A DNA stretch of 64,000 bases from Alkaliflexus imshenetskii DSM 15055 (lineage in GTDB: Bacteria; Bacteroidota; Bacteroidia; Bacteroidales; Marinilabiliaceae): NCBI RefSeq assembly GCF_000517065.1, contig NZ_KI912105.1, positions 2,366,820 through 2,430,819 of the forward strand. The letters run 5' to 3'. Numbering within the stretch: the first letter of the stretch is position 1; every line of letters begins with the position of its first letter. The notes below the pieces were generated by a model. That model was not told the DNA's origin. It saw only the letters and a program-made list of their open reading frames with translations, and made no database searches. Made by a program: the position numbers and the translations under genes. Positions 52,800 to 61,666 of this stretch are shown piece after piece.

Positions 52800-54296
52800 C
52801 TAGCGGTGTTTTAACTCGGAACAGTATCGAGAAATGAGTTTGAAGGCCTGGGTGTCTCCTTTTTTTCCTGCGTTAGACCAATCCTCACATGCCTTGTCTT
52901 TACGCCCTGTGTTGTAGAGCGCAATACCTCTGTTCATTAAAGCCGGAACGTCATCAGGATTGTTTAGGAGTGCCCGGTCAAAATCCCTGATTGCCACAAG
53001 ATAATCATTTTGATTTAGGCGGATGTTTCCTAACATTGTAAATACGCCAGGCAGGGAGGGGTTTAGTTGTGATGCCCGTGTGAGATCTTCAAGTGCGCGC
53101 GCTTGATTTGATGCATGGTGCATCGTCAAACGCCCACGCTCATAATATCCTTCATCGCACAAGGAATCCAGCTCGATGGCATGGGAGTAGCTTGCATGTG
53201 CCCTTCGGATGTCGTTGTTGGCTTCTTGTAAATGTCCCAGTAGAATAAACATCTCAGCAGGAACCTCATTTTTTGATCCACTATTCAGAATCTCTTCTAT
53301 GGCTTCTCTGGGTTGAGCATTTTTTGAGAGATAGATGGCCCTTGCAAGGCCTGGCAGCGCATGTGAATTGTCTGTTTGCAGTGCTTTGGTGAAGTCTTCA
53401 CGTGCACCAACGTTATTTCCATAATTCACCCTGCTTATACTTCTCAGAGCAAAAATACCGGCGTGTTCAGGATAGAGTCTCAACGCCGAAGTAAATGCTC
53501 TGGCCGATTCAAGCCATCTTCCATCTGCCTGAAGCACGAGTGCCTCCATCAACACAGGGGATGAGAGGCGAGCCCGGTTTCTGTTTGTTTTAAAGCCTGC
53601 CCAAGTTTGGTTTACGGTTTCCCAGTAGTCGTCGTTGATGAGGTAAACAGGCATTAGCACGCCTTTTTTTAGTTGGTCAACATATTGATATATCCCAACA
53701 AACTGCCCATTTCCATTTATTGCAGGTGCGCCACGTGAAATTTTTCCTGCGTTAAGCCTTAGTTGGCTGCATCTGCCTATGTAAAAACAGCGCATTTGCT
53801 TACTGGTTTCGCCAAAGTTTTCTGCCTTTTGTTCATCTGTAGGGTGTGCAAAAAGCAAAATCTCTTCGGGAATAGTAAATGTGGTGCGGGATGGTGTTAG
53901 ATAGCGGTCGAGGCGTCCGCGCAGCCCGGAGACACTTATAATGGCCAGATTACTGTACGGATGTATGGCTATTACCCTGTTGATATGCATGTGACGGTTG
54001 CGGTGGTTCGAAAAAACCAGCGAGTCACCATTCAATAAAATGGATGCACAGGTGATGGCTAACCCATCGCTGCTTATGAAGAAGCCACGGGTTGTGTCGG
54101 TGGGTTGATTTGTTTTGGAATAGGCAGTAATGGTAAATGTGGCATCTGCGGTTCTGTTGATGGTTTCAATCAGTGTTTGAGATACTGAGGTTGGCAGGTT
54201 GCAGATAATCAGCAATATGGTGAGCCAGGTTTTAACATTTCCTGTAGTTGTATTATTTGAATCGGTTTTGTGAAGTGTATTCATATTCCAGGCCAT
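52800..54296 (-). CDS. Trypsin-like pseudoprotease fused to TPR repeats
   Basis: 498 residues, start at 54296 or 54284. Membrane or signal segment at about 22-40. Residues about 50-235 follow a Do/HtrA-like trypsin pattern: GFFISSDGLAITCASI (TNxHV position), HPYSNLAIISV (TDLALL position) and ISRGAPAINGNGQFVGI (GNSGGPL position). By this alignment His, Asp and Ser are replaced by Ser, Asn and Arg. From about 250 to 490 there are six TPR-like repeats (for example FDRALLNNPDDVPALMNRGIALYNTGR). Likely a periplasmic binding scaffold rather than an enzyme. Monocistronic. Confidence 0.8.
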   Translation of the reverse strand: MAWNMNTLHKTDSNNTTTGNVKTWLTILLIICNLPTSVSQTLIETINRTADATFTITAYSKTNQPTDTTRGFFISSDGLAITCASILLNGDSLVFSNHRNRHMHINRVIAIHPYSNLAIISVSGLRGRLDRYLTPSRTTFTIPEEILLFAHPTDEQKAENFGETSKQMRCFYIGRCSQLRLNAGKISRGAPAINGNGQFVGIYQYVDQLKKGVLMPVYLINDDYWETVNQTWAGFKTNRNRARLSSPVLMEALVLQADGRWLESARAFTSALRLYPEHAGIFALRSISRVNYGNNVGAREDFTKALQTDNSHALPGLARAIYLSKNAQPREAIEEILNSGSKNEVPAEMFILLGHLQEANNDIRRAHASYSHAIELDSLCDEGYYERGRLTMHHASNQARALEDLTRASQLNPSLPGVFTMLGNIRLNQNDYLVAIRDFDRALLNNPDDVPALMNRGIALYNTGRKDKACEDWSNAGKKGDTQAFKLISRYCSELKHR

Positions 54297-54462
54297 GATT
54301 GCTTGAGTATAACTCGGTTGCAGGTGTGTGTTATTTTCATGCCCAATTTAAGGAATATTTGTTTAATTTGCCTGTAAAGTTTTGGGGATGCATGCCTTGG
54401 ATGTGGATATGAGCAATAAAAAAGGTCCACCCAACATGTTGAGCAGACCTACATTTTTAAAG

Positions 54463-54537
54463 GGTGAAAGACCGGGTTCGAACCGGCGACCTCCTGAACC
54501 ACAATCAGGCGCTCTAACCAACTGAGCTACAATCACC
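54463..54537 (-). tRNA. tRNA-His (GTG)
   Basis: On the minus strand the cloverleaf has an extra G at -1, T8-A9, D-stem GCTC/GAGC, anticodon stem CCTGA/TCAGG with loop TTGTGGT (anticodon GTG), T-arm GCCGG-TTCGAAC-CCGGT. The G(-1) and discriminator C73 are tRNA-His marks. CCA is not encoded. The acceptor stem GTGATTG against CTTTCAC leaves U5-U68 and U6-U67 unpaired, which is unusual. Confidence 0.85.
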
Positions 54538-54774
54538 ATTTTTTAAGCAGTGCAAATATAAAGTTTTTTCTTCTAATTTTGCAAATGATTTTGGGCTTTT
54601 AAAGGCGTTTTTTTTGATGTCCTTTTATAGTTTTGATGAAAATGCAAGTCAATCATGTAATTAAGTGGTGTGTTGTCGAATTGGAATTTTAGCGGTAGGT
54701 GATAGGTGACTTGTTTTTCGGTATGTTTGATGATAAATTAGGGCTTTTACAGAATATATTCATACAGATTTCAG

Positions 54775-55458
54775 ATGAAATTCTTTACATATAATGAAAC
54801 TATGGATCGTCAGGTAAAGATGATTCAGGCACGTGTCCGCCAGTTGATGAACGGTGAGGTGGCTCAACAATTGCAAAATGCCGGCTACTCATACCGCAAG
54901 CTTTATGGTGTTTCGCTGGTTCACCTTCGTCAATTGTCGCAGGAGTTTAAGCCAAGCAACGAAATTGCAGAGCGTTTGTGGTTTATGAATATTCGCGAGA
55001 TGATGATATTGGCAACAATGATTGCTGAGCGCGATACACTTACCGATGAGAAACTATCCGAGTGGGCCGATGGTATTACCAATATTGAGTTGGCTGAGCA
55101 AGTGGCTTTTAATTTGTTGGGAAAACGTCAGTCGTCATTAAAGATACTCGAAAAATGGATTCTCCACCCACAGGTTTTTGTACGCTACGCCGCATTGATG
55201 TCAATTGGATGGCAATATCGGTTCGCGGGTGAAGGATTAAGTGCTTTTTTGCAGGATAATTTGTCAACCATTGAAGCATTGGCAGGCGATAACCGGCTTG
55301 TAAGAGCTGTGGCACACTGCCTGAAAATGGCCGGCAGGTTCGACAAGAAGTTTCAGCCCAAGGTGGTTGGGCTGGCCAGAAAATGGATAGCGTCGGATAT
55401 GAATCATCTGAAACAGGCAGGTGAGGAGATTTTATTCGAAATTGAGGCAGCCGGATAA
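54775..55458 (+). CDS. AlkD-like HEAT-repeat protein
   Basis: 227 residues of alpha-helical HEAT-like repeats. Matches the DNA alkylation repair (AlkD) superfamily as seen in Bacteroidota: LMNGEVAQQLQNAGYSYRKLYGVSL, WFMNIREMMILATMIA, WILHPQVFVRYAALMSIGWQ. I cannot confirm the AlkD catalytic Asp and Trp residues by eye, so DNA glycosylase activity is not certain. Monocistronic. Confidence 0.65.
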   Translation: MKFFTYNETMDRQVKMIQARVRQLMNGEVAQQLQNAGYSYRKLYGVSLVHLRQLSQEFKPSNEIAERLWFMNIREMMILATMIAERDTLTDEKLSEWADGITNIELAEQVAFNLLGKRQSSLKILEKWILHPQVFVRYAALMSIGWQYRFAGEGLSAFLQDNLSTIEALAGDNRLVRAVAHCLKMAGRFDKKFQPKVVGLARKWIASDMNHLKQAGEEILFEIEAAG

Positions 55459-55518
55459 TTGATAAAACCGTTCAAGACTTTATTTTTGTGCTCTGTTTAA
55501 CTCCCGAAATGATAAATT

Positions 55519-56727
55519 ATGAAAATACTACCTGTAGATAATCAGCAGACCAGTATGATGTTCTTGGATGTTGTGGATTTGGTTTATAAGGAAGATCCCG
55601 CTTACATCAGACCCTTGGATGCCCAGATTGAAGAGATTTTTTCGCCTAAAAGCAATGATTTTTATAAACATGGTGATGCTGCTCGATTTATTCTGGTAAA
55701 CGATAATGGAGAGGCAATCGGGCGTGTGGCTGCTTTCATCAACCAAAAGAAAGCATACGGATTTCCACAGCCAACAGGAGGGATGGGGTTTTTTGAGTGC
55801 ATCAACAACAGGGACGCTGCCTGGATGTTATTTGATACCGCTAAGCAGTGGCTTATGGAGCGCGGCATGGAAGCGATGGATGGCCCCATCAATTTTGGGG
55901 AGAATGATACGTTTTGGGGATTGCTTGTTGATGGGTTTACACCTCCCGGCTTTGGGATGCAATACAACCCGCCCTATTATCGGGAGTTTTATGAAGGTTA
56001 CGGATTTCTCGACTATTTTGAGCAGGTAACCAATATACTGGATATCACCAAACCATTTCCGGAACGATTCTGGAAAATTGCCGGACGTGTTGTGACCCGT
56101 GAGGGTTATTCGTTCCAACACTTCTCGAAAAAGAGTTCAGAGAAGTTCATCCGCGATTTTGTGGAAGTGTATGACGACGCATGGCAGTTTCATGAGAACT
56201 TTACGCCTATGGATCCCGATACGCTTCGTAAGTCTTTAAAAGAAGCGTCTGCCTTTATGGACGAAGAGCTTATCTGGTTTGCATATTATAAAGAAGAGCC
56301 CATCGCTTTTCTGGTGATGTTTCCCGACGTGAACCAAATCATCAGACATTTTAAAGGCAAGTTTAATCTGATAAATAAACTCAAATTTCTCTATTATAAG
56401 TGGCGCAATGAGATGACCAGAACACGTGTGGTAATCATGGGCGTAAAGCCTCGTTATCAACGTATGGGGATTGAGTCAGGTATGTTTTGGCATTTACGCG
56501 ACTATGTTGCCAAGAAGCCATATCTTACCGAAATGGAGTTGTCGTGGGTGGGCGATTTCAATCCTAAAATGCGCGCAGTTCATGAATCAATGGGTGCTGA
56601 ATTTGGAAAGAGACATATAACCTACCGTTTCATTTTTGATCCCGCAAAGCGGGTTAGCCAAAGGGCGGGAAGCATTCCTTTGGATACCCGGGAGGTTATC
56701 AGGAGCAACGAAGCAAAGGCACAGTAA
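55519..56727 (+). CDS. GNAT-fold protein of unknown substrate
   Basis: 402 residues; widely distributed in Bacteroidota. The C-terminal half (about 230-380) has a GNAT-like pattern: VVIMGVKPRYQRMGIESGMFWHLRDYV resembles the acetyl-CoA binding V-x-P-x-x-R-x-x-G-I motif, followed by MELSWVGDFNPKMRAVHESMGAEF (conserved N and E near NPKM). The N-terminal half (about 1-220) is a second, degenerate GNAT-like unit. Acceptor unknown. No operon partners. Confidence 0.7.
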   Translation: MKILPVDNQQTSMMFLDVVDLVYKEDPAYIRPLDAQIEEIFSPKSNDFYKHGDAARFILVNDNGEAIGRVAAFINQKKAYGFPQPTGGMGFFECINNRDAAWMLFDTAKQWLMERGMEAMDGPINFGENDTFWGLLVDGFTPPGFGMQYNPPYYREFYEGYGFLDYFEQVTNILDITKPFPERFWKIAGRVVTREGYSFQHFSKKSSEKFIRDFVEVYDDAWQFHENFTPMDPDTLRKSLKEASAFMDEELIWFAYYKEEPIAFLVMFPDVNQIIRHFKGKFNLINKLKFLYYKWRNEMTRTRVVIMGVKPRYQRMGIESGMFWHLRDYVAKKPYLTEMELSWVGDFNPKMRAVHESMGAEFGKRHITYRFIFDPAKRVSQRAGSIPLDTREVIRSNEAKAQ

Positions 56728-56768
56728 ATTTATCTGCGTCATAATCACAAGAAAAAAGTAATAAAAGG

Positions 56769-56800
56769 TTTGGCAATTGCGATCGATATCTTTACCTTTG
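56769..56800 (+). promoter_or_regulatory. Promoter of rpmE
   Basis: TTTG (56769-56772), 20 bases, TACCTTTG (56793-56800): a very good match to the Bacteroidota TTTG-N19/20-TAnnTTTG promoter. Start of transcription about 56805-56807. Confidence 0.8.
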
Positions 56801-56845
56801 CGAACCATTTTGGAACGATATAAGATTGAGTTAAATCAGTATGGG

Positions 56846-56894
56846 TTCCGGACATCTTAGTAAGTCACCTTTAAGATGCCCGTAAAATCCGGAA
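56846..56894 (+). ncRNA. Candidate structured leader of rpmE
   Basis: TTCCGG (56846-56851) pairs with CCGGAA (56889-56894) and CATCTTA (56853-56859) with TAAGATG (56872-56878), giving a two-part hairpin 40 bases into the message and 20 bases before the rpmE start. L31 genes in other phyla have autoregulatory leaders; none that I know is described for this phylum. Confidence 0.5.
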
Positions 56895-56913
56895 AACATT
56901 AATAATAAATACA

Positions 56914-57174
56914 ATGAAAAAGGGAATTCATCCGGATAATTATCGCATGGTTGCTTTCAGGGACATGTCCAACGGAGATGTGTTTTTAACCCGTTCAACC
57001 GTTAATACCCGTGAAAATGAAGTTATAGACGGTGTAGAGTATCCAGTGGTAAAACTCGAGATTTCTAGTTCTTCTCACCCGTTTTACACCGGCAAAATGA
57101 AACTGGTTGACACCGCAGGACGTGTTGATAAGTTCATGAATAGATACCAAAAACATTTTGATAAGAAAAAGTAA
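56914..57174 (+). CDS. rpmE: 50S ribosomal protein L31 type B
   Basis: 86 residues. [37 protein letters not shown] and [12 protein letters not shown] are the B-type (zinc-free, no CxxC) form. Zinc-free L31 is used in zinc-poor cells in some bacteria, where Zur controls it; no Zur-like palindrome is obvious here. Expressed from the strong promoter above with a structured leader. Terminator follows. Confidence 0.97.
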   Translation: MKKGIHPDNYRMVAFRDMSNGDVFLTRSTVNTRENEVIDGVEYPVVKLEISSSSHPFYTGKMKLVDTAGRVDKFMNRYQKHFDKKK

Positions 57175-57194
57175 TTTTTTCTTTCATAGGTAAT

Positions 57195-57226
57195 AAAGCT
57201 TCGGATTTTCCGGAGCTTTTTTTTTC
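57195..57226 (+). terminator. Terminator of rpmE
   Basis: AAAGCTTCGGA (57195-57205) pairs with TCCGGAGCTTT (57209-57219) with one G-T pair; T tail up to 57225. Confidence 0.85.
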
Positions 57227-57454
57227 TCTGTCATACAGATTTGGTAGTACATTAACTTCATTCTTCTTTTTTGGCATAGCTATTGACCTTAAAGAATATT
57301 GTGTTATAACTTCAGGTTTCCAGACAGAATGGCAGATGCCTGGATCTGTTTCATCCGTTTTTATCTACACAAGGAAGATGTTTGTCAGGCATTTGAACCT
57401 GCTACAATCTATGGAAACTACATAATTGAGCATTAAGTGAGATAGTAATTGACT

Positions 57455-59884
57455 ATGGACGACAATATAAAGATATCTATCAGACCAATGGGGCTAAGTG
57501 ATTTTGGTGATTCAGGAACCGAGTACATTCCGATAATTGAAGAGGAAGAGTTTCACACTGAATCTGATGGTGATGAGATTCCGGGTGTTGTGCCCGTGTT
57601 GCCCCTTCGAAATATGGTACTTTTCCCAGGTGTAATTGTTCCCATATCCATCGGCAGGGAGAAATCGCTTAAACTGGTGAGGGATGCTCAGCGCAACAAA
57701 ACCTCGATTGGTGCAGTGGCGCAAATAGATCTTAAAGTGGAAAATCCCGGTGAAGCAGACCTTTACCGCATCGGAACCATTGCCCGCGTGTTAAAAGTGC
57801 TGGAGATGCCTGATGGCTCTACTACTGTTATTATTCAGGGTAGAAAGCGTTTTCGCTGGGAAGAGATAGTCTCTGATGAACCATATCATACCGCAACCAT
57901 TTTACCCATTGAGGATGTGATGCCCGATGGCGATGAAAAGCGTGAGTTCGAGGCTGTTGTGAGTTCGCTTAAAGATTTGTCTCTCCGCATAATCAAGAAC
58001 TCATCGCAAATGCACCCCGAAGCATCCTTTGCTGTTAAGAATATCGATAGCCCATCGTTTCTCATAAACTACATAGGCTCCAATGCCGATATAAAAATTG
58101 CTGAAAAGCAAAGGATACTCGAGTTGGACGACTTAATGGCGCGAGGCCACGCGTTGGTTGAACATCTCGTGAGAGAGGTTCAGTTGCTGGAGATTAAAAA
58201 CGATATTCAATCGAAGGTGAAGATGGATATTGACCAGCAACAGCGTGAATATCTGCTGCATCAGCAAATGAAAACCATTCAGGATGAGTTGGGTGCCAGT
58301 CCGGTGGAGCAGGAGATAAAGGATATGGAGGCTGCTGCTGCCAAAATGAGCTGGACCAAAGAGGTGGATGCCGTTTTTCGTAAAGAGCTCGAAAAATTAC
58401 GTCGGTTAAATCCGGCAGCCGGGGAATATTCAGTGCAGCATAACTATTTGCAAACCATGCTGGATCTACCCTGGAATGAATATACCAAGGATAATTTTGA
58501 CCTAAGTCGCGCTCGCCGTATTTTGGATCGCGACCACCATGGACTTGACAATGTTAAGGAGCGGATACTTGAGCATCTGGCCGTTCTTAAACTTAAAGGT
58601 GATTTAAAAAGTCCAATACTTTGTCTTTATGGCCCTCCTGGTGTTGGTAAAACATCGTTGGGTAAGTCTGTGGCAGAGGCTTTGGGGCGTCAGTATGTCA
58701 GAATGTCGTTGGGTGGCTTGCACGATGAGGCCGAAATACGTGGCCATCGTAAAACTTATATTGGGGCCATGCCCGGAAGGATTATTCAGAGTATTCGGAA
58801 GGCAGGAGCCGCAAATCCCGTTTTTATTCTGGATGAGCTGGATAAAATCAGTAACAGTTATCATGGCGATCCTGCTTCGGCATTGCTCGAAGTTTTAGAT
58901 CCTGAACAAAACGGCTCTTTTCACGACAACTTCCTCGAAGTTGATTTTGACCTTTCAAAGGTGATGTTTATTGCTACTTCCAACACATTAAGCACCATTT
59001 CAGCGCCTTTGCTCGATCGAATGGAGCTTATCGATGTAAGTGGCTATATTCTGGAGGAGAAGGTTGAAATTGCCAGACGTCATCTTATTCCAAAATTGAT
59101 GGACGATCATGGCATCCCAACTAACAGTGTGTCACTGTCTAAAAAAGTGTTGTCATATATTGTTGAATCTTACACCCGTGAATCGGGCGTGAGAGAATTG
59201 AATAAAGTGCTGGCACGGTTGTTCCGTAAACTGGCACTCAAAATTGCTTCCGGTGAAGAGACCAAAAAGGCACTCACAATGGCCGATGTAAGGGTTTTTT
59301 TGGGTGTGGAAAAGTTTTCAAAAGATAGCTGGGAGAAAGAGGAGTTTATCGGGGTAGTTACAGGTTTGGCCTGGACTGCGGTTGGTGGAGAAATCCTTTT
59401 TGTTGAAAGCAGTCTAAGCAAAGGGAAAGGTAACCTTACTTTAACCGGCAACCTCGGTGATGTGATGAAGGAGTCAGCCGTATTGGCTTTGGAGTACATA
59501 AAATCTCATGCTGCTGAGTTGGGCATCGATGTGAAGTTGCTCGAGGAGAATAATATTCATGTGCACGTGCCTGAAGGAGCCATTCCTAAGGATGGGCCAT
59601 CAGCTGGCGTTACCATGGTAACCTCCATGGCCTCCATCTTCTCCGGCAGAAGAGTGAAACCCCGTCTGGCAATGACTGGTGAAATTACTTTAAGAGGAAA
59701 GGTGCTTGCCGTTGGAGGTATTAAAGAGAAGATTCTGGCTGCCAAACGCGCCGGTATCACTGAGATTGTTCTGTCAAAAGAGAATCGTAAGGATATTGAA
59801 GAGATTAAACCCATTTATCTCGATGGGCTTACCTTTCATTATGCCGACACAATAATGGATGTGTTAAAAATTGCACTCATATAA
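57455..59884 (+). CDS. lon: ATP-dependent Lon protease
   Basis: 809 residues from the ATG at 57455 (a TTG two codons upstream is unnecessary). N-terminal substrate domain (about 40-240), coiled coil (about 245-300), AAA+ with Walker [10 protein letters not shown] near residue 393, Walker [11 protein letters not shown], and the protease domain with Ser716 in [11 protein letters not shown] and the catalytic Lys in GGIKEK near 759. Degrades misfolded and regulatory proteins in the cytosol. Length is normal for LonA. Terminator follows. Confidence 0.96.
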   Translation: MDDNIKISIRPMGLSDFGDSGTEYIPIIEEEEFHTESDGDEIPGVVPVLPLRNMVLFPGVIVPISIGREKSLKLVRDAQRNKTSIGAVAQIDLKVENPGEADLYRIGTIARVLKVLEMPDGSTTVIIQGRKRFRWEEIVSDEPYHTATILPIEDVMPDGDEKREFEAVVSSLKDLSLRIIKNSSQMHPEASFAVKNIDSPSFLINYIGSNADIKIAEKQRILELDDLMARGHALVEHLVREVQLLEIKNDIQSKVKMDIDQQQREYLLHQQMKTIQDELGASPVEQEIKDMEAAAAKMSWTKEVDAVFRKELEKLRRLNPAAGEYSVQHNYLQTMLDLPWNEYTKDNFDLSRARRILDRDHHGLDNVKERILEHLAVLKLKGDLKSPILCLYGPPGVGKTSLGKSVAEALGRQYVRMSLGGLHDEAEIRGHRKTYIGAMPGRIIQSIRKAGAANPVFILDELDKISNSYHGDPASALLEVLDPEQNGSFHDNFLEVDFDLSKVMFIATSNTLSTISAPLLDRMELIDVSGYILEEKVEIARRHLIPKLMDDHGIPTNSVSLSKKVLSYIVESYTRESGVRELNKVLARLFRKLALKIASGEETKKALTMADVRVFLGVEKFSKDSWEKEEFIGVVTGLAWTAVGGEILFVESSLSKGKGNLTLTGNLGDVMKESAVLALEYIKSHAAELGIDVKLLEENNIHVHVPEGAIPKDGPSAGVTMVTSMASIFSGRRVKPRLAMTGEITLRGKVLAVGGIKEKILAAKRAGITEIVLSKENRKDIEEIKPIYLDGLTFHYADTIMDVLKIALI

Positions 59885-59912
59885 GAGCACACCCGGGATT
59901 TAATCGCACAAA

Positions 59913-59957
59913 AAAATGAGTTATGACAACTGTTTTCTTTTAGTCATAACTCATTTT
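59913..59957. terminator. Bidirectional intrinsic terminator
   Basis: AAAATGAGTTATGAC (59913-59927) is a perfect 15-bp match to GTCATAACTCATTTT (59943-59957). It lies between converging lon and the ADP-ribosylglycohydrolase homologue. Confidence 0.88.
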
Positions 59958-59976
59958 ATTTTATGGCGTTATCGGT

Positions 59977-60765
59977 TTATATCATCTGGGCATCTTCAGT
60001 GGTATACTGATTCTCAAAATTGTTAATCAGCGCTTCCATGTCTGGGGTTAATCTGGCCAGCGCCCGCTTGATGAATGCTTTGGGAATGTGTTTAAAGTAG
60101 GCTTCCGCAAATGCTCCGGCTATTGATGCAATGGTGTTGGTTGGTCCGCCAATATAGATGGCCAGTCGTATGGCCTCTTCAAAATCTGACGCAGATAAGA
60201 AGGCGGTAAGGGCTGGTGGCACCGGAGTGGCCAATGGGCGTCCGCTTTGTATCTCCTTTTTCCAGTGTGATATGTCAAGAGAGAGGTCATAGCCAAAATG
60301 AACCGCGATATATGATTTGATGTCCTTGCGCGTAGCACCGTTTTTTAACATGAATACACCTGCAACGGTAGCTTGTGAAGCTTCAATACGTATTGGAACG
60401 TTGTGTGTAATAACAGTTGTTTTTTTTGCTTCATTCAATGCATCTTCAAGCGTGTTGGAGGCATATCCAATAGGACTCACGCGTCTGGCAGCACCGTCAC
60501 CTTCACTGATATAGATGTCATTTCCGTCATTTTCAACCCACTTGAGGAAGTCCTTCCTATAGCCAGCATCCGGAAACCTTCTTACCCATTCAAGAATAGA
60601 TGCTTTATAGTCTTTATTGCTGAGCAGTGCATCAGCTGTTGCAAGGGTTAAAACTGTGTCGTCTGTAAATTCTGAAGTGGGTCTGAAAAGCTGAAAATCC
60701 GTTCCTGAAAGGTCTTCGTTTATAAATGCCGATCCGATGATGTCTCCTATGATAGCTCCTTTCAT
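59977..60765 (-). CDS. ADP-ribosylglycohydrolase (DraG/ARH) family protein
   Basis: 262 residues. GAIIGDIIGSAF and SEFTDDTVLT give the first metal site; PIRIEASQATVAGVF follows the family's middle. The C-terminal motif expected as GGDTDTxAAI reads GGPTNTIASIAGAFAEAY, so both Asp are replaced (Pro and Asn). In the family these bind the second Mg2+. The enzyme would be impaired or act on a different substrate; family members remove ADP-ribose from Arg, Ser or nitrogenase reductase. Monocistronic. Confidence 0.8.
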   Translation of the reverse strand: MKGAIIGDIIGSAFINEDLSGTDFQLFRPTSEFTDDTVLTLATADALLSNKDYKASILEWVRRFPDAGYRKDFLKWVENDGNDIYISEGDGAARRVSPIGYASNTLEDALNEAKKTTVITHNVPIRIEASQATVAGVFMLKNGATRKDIKSYIAVHFGYDLSLDISHWKKEIQSGRPLATPVPPALTAFLSASDFEEAIRLAIYIGGPTNTIASIAGAFAEAYFKHIPKAFIKRALARLTPDMEALINNFENQYTTEDAQMI

Positions 60766-61666
60766 TTTTCTCTGATTTGGTGTTAATTTTAGCTTTAATT
60801 CTCGCCAATGGTTTTGTCACATTTTGACTCGGAGATTTTAAATCTGCAATTTTATGCTTATTACATGGCATAACCGTTTCGCAGAATTGTCGTTGAATTT
60901 CATTCTCATCATCGCGTGAACAATCCCCAAACCTGATTAAGATATTTAAAAAAAAACATCTGTTATCAGGGTTGCGCCAACAACCATACATTTTTTGAGG
61001 TAAGGAGTTTGGTCGTAGGCATAATCCAATGGATTACTGTTTTCTAATAGCAAGTCAGCTGGCTATTCCGGAAATGCATAAATAAAAACAGTTGAACCTA
61101 AAACTATAACTGTTTAGTTGAAGGGTTGATTATCTTAGTTATATGCATCCCAATATTGGATTAACATATTTTACTTCCGGAAAACCGGATTCCCCTTTAT
61201 CAGCAATTTATATTTTATAAGGTTCTGGTGATACCATCTGCGGGGCTAATTTCATAAGTTTTGCCAGAAAAACAAATTTTTTTTGACTAATTCTTTTTAT
61301 TTAAAGTCCGGAATGTTTATTTTATATATTAAATTGTTTGGTTCTTTGCTGTTGGTTTTCAGCGCAATCGTTTGATGTGCCATGTTTTTTTTGTGTTTGG
61401 TTTAAATTACATTATGATAGTTTGTGTGTGAACGTGTTCAGATTAAACTATTTTGGTTCACGACGAGTAGCACGCCATCTTTATTGTATATTTAGCTTTT
61501 GATAGTGATTTGTTAAATTGTAAGCCATAAGCACAGCTGCACGGTTTGAACAAAATAGTTTTTTGTTGATGAATAACTCACTGAGTGTGCAGTGTCTATT
61601 GTTTATGCCTATCGGTGATGCATGTATGGCTAATGGCTGGTAATTGTAATTCAATTTTTTGTAACG
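60766..61666. other. Large gene-free intergenic region
   Basis: 901 bases, AT-rich. I find no ORF with protein-like composition. Notable parts: TCCGG-AAAA-CCGGA near 61177 (short hairpin), AACAGTT...AACTGTTT near 61090-61110, and many T-runs. Because it sits between divergent genes (glycohydrolase minus, AI-2E transporter plus), it must contain both promoters; a small RNA or degraded gene is possible but not shown. Confidence 0.45.

Noticed and set aside
60632-60991. 119-residue minus-strand open frame partly over the glycohydrolase gene.
   Set aside because: Overlaps a real gene in another frame and has shadow-like composition.
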